This document shows, in pieces, positions 5,904 through 10,424 of a stretch of 10,424 nt of DNA. The notes beneath the pieces are model-generated. The model did no database searches and had not been told where the DNA came from. It saw nothing but the letters and a program-made list of their open reading frames with translations. A program made the position numbers and the translations under genes. Source of the DNA: an uncultured Burkholderiales bacterium (GTDB lineage: Bacteria; Pseudomonadota; Gammaproteobacteria; Burkholderiales; Burkholderiaceae_D); the NCBI GenBank assembly GCA_937872165.1, contig CALMOR010000082.1, forward strand, positions 1 through 10,424, read 5' to 3'. Position 1 is the first letter of the stretch. Every line of letters starts with the position of its first letter.

Positions 5904-6532
5904 ATCCGATAGGCCGTGACCGTCATGAGCTTGGCGGTCGCGCGCATCAGCAGACCGACGACCGGTGGCAGGCGGGCCGCGCCCGCCTCTTCCGCATGCT
6001 TTCCGTGGGCGACCTCGTCGCGCCGCATCACCTCGACGATCGCACGGGAAGCGGCGTCGTTGGCCGGCAGCGTCTCCAGATGCGATGCCAGATGCGCCTC
6101 CACCTGCCGCTCGGTCTCGACGACGAAACCGAGGCTCACCGCGTCGCCCACCTTTCCGGCGACGAATCCCAGAGCGTAGGACCCCGCATACCAGGCCGGG
6201 TTGAGCACGCTCGGTCGGGCGCCCAGTTCGGCGAGTCGCGACGCGGTCCATGCCAGATGATCGGTCTCCTCGCGCGCCGCCGCGAGCAGACCGTCGCGCA
6301 AGTCCGCTTTGCGGGTGGCGACCGCCTGGCCGGCATACAGGCCCTGCGCGCAGATCTCGCCGACGTGGTTGACCCGCATCAGCCCGGCGGAATGGCGCCG
6401 TTCGTTACTCGTCAGTTCCGTCTGCGGCCCGATCGGGCGCGGCGTGGGTCGTGTCGCGGAAGGGGTGACGAAGGTCGTCCGGACGAACGCGTCGAAGGTT
6501 CCGATCAAGCGGTCGGTGAAGGGATTGGTCAT
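5900..6532 (-). CDS. coq7: 3-demethoxyubiquinol 3-hydroxylase Coq7 (di-iron)
   Basis: Membrane-associated di-iron monooxygenase that hydroxylates demethoxyubiquinol in the penultimate step of ubiquinone biosynthesis. The 210 residues form the expected four-helix bundle with all six iron ligands in place: Glu59 (NHVGEICAQ), Glu89 and His92 (EETDHLAW), Glu141 (VVETERQVEAH), and Glu173 and His176 (RRDEVAHGKHA). A 40-residue N-terminal extension precedes the first ligand helix, normal for proteobacterial forms. The start is the ATG at 6532; only GGAAA precedes it, a modest ribosome site. It is monocistronic, convergent with the OsmC gene (4-bp shared stop) and divergent from the porin. It indicates use of the Coq7 route rather than the flavin enzyme UbiF at this step. 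Confidence 0.96.
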   Translation of the reverse strand: MTNPFTDRLIGTFDAFVRTTFVTPSATRPTPRPIGPQTELTSNERRHSAGLMRVNHVGEICAQGLYAGQAVATRKADLRDGLLAAAREETDHLAWTASRLAELGARPSVLNPAWYAGSYALGFVAGKVGDAVSLGFVVETERQVEAHLASHLETLPANDAASRAIVEVMRRDEVAHGKHAEEAGAARLPPVVGLLMRATAKLMTVTAYRI

Positions 6533-6798
6533 CGTTTCCAGTCGAGGCTCGCGGTAAACGGAGACCGTCCCGCAGCCTGGATTGTGGACTTGCTAGAAGG
6601 TGCCGTGGATGTTGTACAAAGACCACAAACCCTCGGGATTCGGACGGGTTCTCCTCTAGAAGTTTGCACCAACTAGGGAAGTTTGATGAAATCCGTCAGG
6701 ACTTCTTATTCGGTGGTGTCTGTCCCTGGTAAGAGTTTTCTGCACACAAAAGAGGCGGTGCAAATGGCCTCGGCACGATAACTTCTGGAGAGCATGGA
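6533..6798. promoter_or_regulatory. Divergent intergenic region coq7 / porin
   Basis: These 266 bp carry the promoters for coq7 (leftward) and the porin (rightward), and are visibly richer in A and T than the genes. A weak plus-strand candidate is TTGATG (6683-6688) with TATTCG (6707-6712), 18 nt apart, which would give a porin leader of about 80 nt; I do not regard it as proven. Also present are an 8-bp inverted repeat TTTGCACC (6663-6670) / GGTGCAAA (6757-6764), a direct repeat CTAGAAG (6593 and 6656), and a near-palindrome AACCCTCGGGATT around 6628-6640. The porin start is preceded by GGAGAG. Confidence 0.5.
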
Positions 6799-8034
6799 AT
6801 GAAAAAACTCGTCATGGCAGCCGCCGTCCTCGGCGCCTTTGCAGGTACTGCACAAGCGCAAACGAGCGTGACGCTCTACGGCATTGCCGACGGCAACGTG
6901 CGTTTCGACCATACGAACATCGGCACGCTCAAGTCGATCGGTAGCGGTGGCGAGTCGGGCTCACGTTGGGGAATTCGCGGTACCGAGGACCTGGGTAGCG
7001 GCCTGAAGGCCAACTTCATCTTCGAACAAGGTTTCGACCTCGGCGACAACAGCGCTCCCCAAGGAAACATCGGTGGCGGCGCTTCGCTGGGACCGGGCGC
7101 GGTCGGCGGCGCGAACTCCACGCCGCACTCGTCGACGGGCAGCCGGATCTTCGGTCGTACGGCAACGGTCGGCCTCGCCGGCCCCTACGGCGAAGTCCGC
7201 TTCGGCCGCGGCTACAACCCGCTGTTCCTGGTGCAGGCGACCGCCGATCCGTTCGGCGCCGGCTTCGTCGCGGAGGCCAGCAACCTGTACACCAACAATT
7301 CGATCCGCAACGACAACGCCGTCTACTACGACACCCCGCGCCTGTACGGCGTGCAGGTGTCGGGTGTCTATCAGTTCGGCGAGTCGAGCACCGACGTCAC
7401 CGTCCCGACCGCAGGTAGCCAGGCGAAGCGCGGCAACGACCGCTACGGTGCCGGCATCACGTATGCCGACGGCCCGATCTACGCGGGTGTGGGCTACGAA
7501 CAGCGGCGGGCCAACTTCGACAACTACCGGGTCCGTACGCTGGACGCCGCGGCGACCTACGACTTCGGCTTCGTCAAGCTGCACGCGATCTACTGGAGAT
7601 CGCGTGACCAGAACCCGCTCGTCAGCACGGTCGCGACCTGCGTCGCCAACGTGACGGCCTGCCAGGTGCATCTGCGCGAAAGCATCTACACCGGCGGTAT
7701 CACCGTCCCGTTCGGCGCGTGGACGTTCCTGGGCCAGTACTCGCACCTGACCGACCACAGCGGATACAACAACGCGCTCGACTACGGCAACCCGCGCGTC
7801 AACAACTACGGCGTGGGCTTCCGCTACAGCTTGTCGAAGCGCACCGTGCTGTACGCAGGCTACAGCCGCTTCAACCTGAAGACGGGTTCGCGCGGCCAGG
7901 CCTACTCGCAGTACATCGGCATCAACGACGCGTCGAACACCGGTCTCTACACGCAGGCGAACCTGCTGACCCCGGTCGGCACGCCGAACGTGAATCCGTA
8001 CTCGTACCAGTTCGGTATCCGTCACTCGTTCTGA
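6799..8034 (+). CDS. General diffusion porin (betaproteobacterial, Porin_4/OmpC-like)
   Basis: Outer-membrane trimeric 16-stranded beta-barrel porin for passive uptake of small hydrophilic solutes. The 411-residue precursor starts with a clear Sec signal peptide (MKKLVMAAAVLGAFAGTAQA, cleavage after Ala20), then the hallmark mature start QTSVTLYGIADGNVRF. The early block SRWGIRGTEDLGSGLKANFIFEQGFD is typical of beta porins. Further features are the gene-wide alternation of aromatic and small residues, PYGEVRFGRGYNPLF as part of the pore-lining loop region, and the C-terminal YQFGIRHSF ending in Phe, the BAM recognition signal. Cys281 and Cys288 in a predicted extracellular loop are unusual for this class. 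GGAGAG lies just upstream of the ATG. The gene is monocistronic, with a strong terminator 15 bp downstream. Substrate selectivity cannot be told. Confidence 0.95.
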   Translation: MKKLVMAAAVLGAFAGTAQAQTSVTLYGIADGNVRFDHTNIGTLKSIGSGGESGSRWGIRGTEDLGSGLKANFIFEQGFDLGDNSAPQGNIGGGASLGPGAVGGANSTPHSSTGSRIFGRTATVGLAGPYGEVRFGRGYNPLFLVQATADPFGAGFVAEASNLYTNNSIRNDNAVYYDTPRLYGVQVSGVYQFGESSTDVTVPTAGSQAKRGNDRYGAGITYADGPIYAGVGYEQRRANFDNYRVRTLDAAATYDFGFVKLHAIYWRSRDQNPLVSTVATCVANVTACQVHLRESIYTGGITVPFGAWTFLGQYSHLTDHSGYNNALDYGNPRVNNYGVGFRYSLSKRTVLYAGYSRFNLKTGSRGQAYSQYIGINDASNTGLYTQANLLTPVGTPNVNPYSYQFGIRHSF

Positions 8035-8049
8035 TCGATCCTTGTCCCG

Positions 8050-8081
8050 CAGAAAAGGCGCTTCGGCGCCTTTTCTGTTTT
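8050..8081 (+). terminator. Intrinsic terminator of the porin gene
   Basis: CAGAAAAGGCGC, loop TTCG, GCGCCTTTTCTG gives a perfect 12-bp stem closed as C(UUCG)G, an extra-stable tetraloop, followed by TTTT. It is 15 bp after the porin stop. The A-rich lower stem gives a second, short T-run on the opposite strand, but no leftward gene ends here. Confidence 0.92.
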
Positions 8082-8120
8082 GTGGGCCCGGCTTGTGCGC
8101 CCGGCTTCCCCGCGGACGGT

Positions 8121-8159
8121 TTGACAAATTGCTTGCGACCTCATAATTTGAGGCCTCAA
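8121..8159 (+). promoter_or_regulatory. Promoter and overlapping palindromic operators of the MarR gene
   Basis: A consensus TTGACA (8121-8126) is followed by an AT-rich -10 region, CATAAT (8142-8147, spacing 15) or TAATTT (8144-8149, spacing 17). Two palindromes overlap it: CCTCATAATTTGAGG (8139-8153, 5-bp arms) and TTGAGGCCTCAA (8148-8159, a perfect 12-bp palindrome). The leader to the GTG start would be only about 20 nt. This is the arrangement expected for an autorepressing MarR protein whose dimer blocks the -10 and start site; the operator role is inferred. Confidence 0.7.
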
Positions 8160-8175
8160 CCATCGGCGGGTCACC

Positions 8176-8721
8176 GTGAGTTCGATCGTCCAGGCACAGC
8201 GCGTTCCGAAGCTCGACCCTCGCGACGAATCGCTCGATCATGAATCGCGAATCGACGCGGGCGACCACCGGGCCCTGAAGCTCTGGCTGCGCCTGCTCAC
8301 CTGCAGCAACCTCGTCGAGACCCGCGTGCGCACGCGCCTGCGCAGCGACTTCGACTGCACGCTGCCTCGCTTCGACCTCCTAGCCCAACTCGATCGTCAC
8401 CCGGACGGCCTCAAGATGGGCGAGCTGTCTCGCCGGCTGATGGTCACCGGAGGAAACATCACGGGCATCACCGACCAGCTGGAGTCCGACGGCTGGGTCG
8501 AACGCGCGGGAGTCGAGAACGACCGCAGGGCCTGGAGGGTCAGGCTCACGCCGCGCGGCAAGAAGGCCTTTCGGCAGATGGCCACCGTTCACGAGCGATG
8601 GATCGCCGAGCTGTTCGCCGAGTGGAGCGAACGCGACCAGGCTCAGCTCTTCAAGCTGCTCGGCAAGCTCAAGGACTCGATCCGCGGATCGACGCCCGAA
8701 GCGAGCGGAGCGGTGCGATGA
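8176..8721 (+). CDS. MarR-family transcriptional regulator of a catabolic operon
   Basis: Dimeric winged-helix repressor, likely released from DNA by a substrate or CoA-thioester ligand. The 181 residues include an N-terminal extension of about 35, dimerisation helices (about 34-60), the recognition helix region MGELSRRLMVTGGNITGITDQLESDGWVERA in two blocks at about 81-111, and the wing NDRRAWRVRLTPRGKKAF at about 115-132, all canonical MarR features. The start is a GTG at 8176, preceded by GGCGGG; no in-frame ATG is available nearby. The stop overlaps the next gene's ATG (ATGA), so it is cotranscribed and probably translationally coupled with the crotonase gene. Neighbours suggest control of aromatic-CoA or acyl-CoA degradation; the actual ligand is unknown. 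Confidence 0.9.
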   Translation: MSSIVQAQRVPKLDPRDESLDHESRIDAGDHRALKLWLRLLTCSNLVETRVRTRLRSDFDCTLPRFDLLAQLDRHPDGLKMGELSRRLMVTGGNITGITDQLESDGWVERAGVENDRRAWRVRLTPRGKKAFRQMATVHERWIAELFAEWSERDQAQLFKLLGKLKDSIRGSTPEASGAVR

Positions 8722-9569
8722 CGTCGACCGACTCCCCGATGCGTCGCCGGCTCGCGCCGATGGGCGCACGCGTCACGAGCCACTTCCGCTGGGCCGTCGA
8801 CGCGACGAGTCGCGTCGCCACGATCACGCTCGATCGTCCCGAGCGGAAGAACCCGCTGACCTTCGACTCGTACGCCGAACTGCGCGACCTGTTCCGCGAC
8901 CTCGTCCACGCGGCCGACGTGAAGGTCGTGGTCGTCCGGGGCGCCGGGGACGACTTCTGCTCGGGCGGCGACGTGCACGAGATCATCGGTCCGCTGACGA
9001 CGATGTCGATGCCCGAGCTGCTCGCCTTCACGCGGATGACCGGCGATCTGGTGCTCGCGATGCGGCGTTGCCCGCAACCGGTCATCGCGGCCATCGACGG
9101 CATCTGCGCCGGCGCCGGCGCGATGATCGCGCTGGCATCCGACTTCCGCATCGGCACGCCGAGAGCGCGCACCGCCTACCTCTTCACCCGCGTCGGTCTG
9201 GCCGGTTGCGACATGGGCGCATGCACGCTGCTGCCGCGGCTGATCGGGCAGGGCCGGGCCAGCGAGCTGCTCTATACCGGGCGATCGATGACCGCCGAAG
9301 AAGGACTGGCGTGGGGCTACTTCAATCGCATCGTCGAAGCGACGGCCCTCTCCGACGAGGCACGGGCGCTGGCCGCCGACCTCGCGAGCGGTCCGACCTT
9401 CGCGCACGGCATCACGAAGACGATGCTCCACCAGGAGTGGAGCATGAGCGTCGAACAGGCGATCGAAGCCGAGGCGCAGGCCCAGGCGATCTGCATGCAG
9501 ACCGCGGATTTCCGGCGCGCGTACGACGCGTTCGCGTCGCGACGGAAGCCGGTCTTCGAAGGCGACTGA
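8718..9569 (+). CDS. Crotonase-superfamily protein with atypical catalytic residues
   Basis: Member of the enoyl-CoA hydratase/isomerase superfamily acting on a CoA thioester. The 283-residue protein has the first oxyanion-hole segment FCSGGDV (80-86), the second AIDGICAGAGAMIALASDF (125-143), and the family C-terminal half LPRLIGQGRASELLYTGR. Compared with crotonase, Glu144 aligns with Met136 and Glu164 with Val159, so the hydratase acid/base pair is absent. Asp165 (GCDMGAC) falls nine residues before Arg174 of PRLIG, the spacing seen for the catalytic Asp of dienoyl-CoA isomerase and 4-chlorobenzoyl-CoA dehalogenase. The ATG at 8718 overlaps the MarR stop and has GGAG 7 nt upstream. I recall similar proteins beside MarR, acyl-CoA dehydrogenase and 2-aminobenzoyl-CoA or salicylyl-CoA oxygenase genes in betaproteobacteria. 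The reaction is unassigned. Confidence 0.88.
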   Translation: MTSTDSPMRRRLAPMGARVTSHFRWAVDATSRVATITLDRPERKNPLTFDSYAELRDLFRDLVHAADVKVVVVRGAGDDFCSGGDVHEIIGPLTTMSMPELLAFTRMTGDLVLAMRRCPQPVIAAIDGICAGAGAMIALASDFRIGTPRARTAYLFTRVGLAGCDMGACTLLPRLIGQGRASELLYTGRSMTAEEGLAWGYFNRIVEATALSDEARALAADLASGPTFAHGITKTMLHQEWSMSVEQAIEAEAQAQAICMQTADFRRAYDAFASRRKPVFEGD

Positions 9570-9599
9570 AGCACGGACACACACTCGCATCGGACTCCC

Positions 9600-10319
9600 A
9601 TGAGCAGTCGCTGGATCGACATTCCCTCCTCCGACGGCAAGACCTTCGCCGCCTATCTCGCGCTGCCGCCGACGACACCGCGAAACGAACCCGCGCCCGG
9701 CATCGTCGTGCTGCAGGAGGTCTGGGGCGTCAACGCCCACATCCGTTCGGTAGCCGACCAGTACGCGAGCGACGGCTACGTCGTACTGGCCCCGGACCTG
9801 TTCTGGCGCATGCAGCCGAAGGTCGACCTGGGCTACGGCGAAGCCGACACGAAGCAGGCCTTCGCGTATCGGAAAGGCATCGACCTCGACCTCGCGGATC
9901 GCGACATCGCAGCCACCGTCGGCGCGCTGAAGGCGATGGAGGCGGTCGCAGGCGGCGTCGGGGTCGTCGGCTACTGCATGGGCGGCATGCTGGCCTATCG
10001 GGCCGCCGCGCACGGTTCCGACTGCTCGGTGTGCTACTACGGCGGCGGCATCGCGCAGCAGCTCGAACTCGCGACCTCGATCCCGGTGCCGATGGCCCTC
10101 CACTTCGGCGAGAAGGATTCGCACATCGGCAAGGATCAGGTCGATGCCGTCAAGGCCGCCCTCGCCGATCGCGCCGAGGTGCGCATCGACACCTATCCGG
10201 CCGCCGATCACGGCTTCAACTGCTGGGCGCGACCGAGCTACCACCAGAGGTCGGCCGCGCTCGCGCACGGCCGGTCGCTGGCGTTCCTCGCGACGCACCT
10301 GGGTCGCAGCGCCGTCTGA
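9600..10319 (+). CDS. Dienelactone hydrolase family protein
   Basis: Alpha/beta-hydrolase of the DLH family; classical members open dienelactones formed in chlorocatechol breakdown to maleylacetate. The 239 residues match the family length (about 236). The Cys-Asp-His triad is intact: Cys126 in GYCMGG, Asp173 in FGEKDSHI and His204 in AADHGFN. The conserved Glu40 in QEVWGVN, which holds the resting cysteine in DLH, is also there. No signal peptide is present, so it is cytosolic. It lies 30 bp after the crotonase gene and 12 bp before the next, clearly within the operon, but without a strong Shine-Dalgarno. No chlorocatechol genes are visible, so the substrate may be another lactone or ester, or a thioester of the neighbouring pathway. 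The family assignment is solid; the substrate is unknown. Confidence 0.92.
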   Translation: MSSRWIDIPSSDGKTFAAYLALPPTTPRNEPAPGIVVLQEVWGVNAHIRSVADQYASDGYVVLAPDLFWRMQPKVDLGYGEADTKQAFAYRKGIDLDLADRDIAATVGALKAMEAVAGGVGVVGYCMGGMLAYRAAAHGSDCSVCYYGGGIAQQLELATSIPVPMALHFGEKDSHIGKDQVDAVKAALADRAEVRIDTYPAADHGFNCWARPSYHQRSAALAHGRSLAFLATHLGRSAV

Positions 10320-10331
10320 TCCGGCGAGCCG

Positions 10332-10424
10332 ATGCGGCACTCCCATCTCGACTGGCCGTTCTTCGAAGCCGTTCATCGTGGGCTCGCCGACGGCCTCGAG
10401 ACCTGGGCCCCGCGCACGCTGCGC
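10332..10424 (+). CDS. Probable acyl-CoA dehydrogenase, N-terminal fragment (runs off the window)
   Basis: An ATG 12 bp after the hydrolase stop opens a frame that stays open to the window end (31 codons). The peptide starts MRHSHLDWPFFEAVHRGLAD and continues with a Leu/Trp/Ala-rich helix. The opening with His-Leu-Asp-Trp-Pro-Phe-Phe is one I recall from acyl-CoA dehydrogenases in betaproteobacterial catabolic clusters, where the first helix precedes the FAD domain. Spacing and strand place it in the MarR-led operon. With only 31 residues and no catalytic region visible, the call rests on N-terminal resemblance and context. Confidence 0.65.
   Translation, partial: MRHSHLDWPFFEAVHRGLADGLETWAPRTLR

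Noticed and set aside
5304..6251. 315-codon open frame on the minus strand over the OsmC and coq7 genes
   Set aside because: It overlaps two well-supported genes, and its residues are Arg/Gly-rich translation of the opposite or shifted frame.
6628..6640. Near-palindrome AACCCTCGGGATT upstream of the porin as a defined regulator site
   Set aside because: The arms are imperfect and I could not tie the motif to a named regulator, so it is only mentioned in the intergenic entry.
6961..8268. 435-codon open frame on the minus strand across the porin gene
   Set aside because: It mirrors porin codons, has no recognisable domain, and would cross the porin terminator and the MarR promoter.
8643..10376. 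577-codon open frame on the minus strand opposite the MarR, crotonase and hydrolase genes
   Set aside because: It is antisense to genes with intact family motifs. Its composition is rich in Arg, His, Val and Asp, typical of GC-rich shadow frames, and I recognise no domain.
1..10424. Mobile elements, CRISPR, phage genes, defence system or tRNA/rRNA
   Set aside because: No transposase, repeat-spacer array, integrase, attachment-site duplication or RNA gene signature was found. Composition and gene content look like core chromosome plus a catabolic operon.

Overview
The window is high-GC DNA that reads as a chromosomal segment of a betaproteobacterium, most likely Burkholderiales. The grounds are the linked genes rplM-rpsI-argC-DUF6776-bactofilin-erpA-anmK (an order I recall from Burkholderiales), a beta-type porin with a C-terminal Phe, a Coq7 hydroxylase (ubiquinone-based respiration), and CoA-dependent catabolic genes. 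The species cannot be told from the sequence. No mobile element, CRISPR array, tRNA or rRNA was seen.

Left part (1-5160), mostly minus strand. anmK (+, cell-wall recycling) converges on erpA (-), and a perfect 13-bp hairpin lies between them. Reading leftward on the minus strand from about 5120: a strong promoter (TTGACG-18-TATAGT) drives rplM-rpsI, which overlap by ATGA and end at a textbook terminator. A second unit follows: argC, a membrane-anchored coiled-coil DUF6776-type protein, a bactofilin and erpA. This part is housekeeping: ribosomal proteins, arginine synthesis, shape or envelope functions, and Fe-S maturation.

Middle (5130-8081). Between rplM and the OsmC-family gene, the minus strand has a promoter-like element, a three-hairpin segment of about 90 nt and a T-rich intrinsic terminator, with no protein gene to account for them. 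I call this a small RNA gene. Its central hairpin presents CUCCUCC, a perfect anti-Shine-Dalgarno sequence, in the loop. This is the most interesting item in the window. The OsmC gene (+) and coq7 (-) converge and share a CTAG tetranucleotide as both stop codons. A general porin gene (+) follows after a 266-bp intergenic region and ends in a UUCG-loop terminator.

Right part (8100-10424), plus strand. A MarR regulator has a TTGACA promoter overlaid with two overlapping palindromes. It overlaps a crotonase-family gene by ATGA, followed by a dienelactone-hydrolase-family gene and the first 31 codons of a probable acyl-CoA dehydrogenase. This looks like the beginning of a regulated catabolic operon for an aromatic or other CoA-thioester substrate, continuing beyond the window. 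The crotonase homologue lacks both general acid/base glutamates of enoyl-CoA hydratase. It carries an Asp at the position used by dienoyl-CoA isomerase and 4-chlorobenzoyl-CoA dehalogenase, so the label 'enoyl-CoA hydratase' should not be taken at face value.
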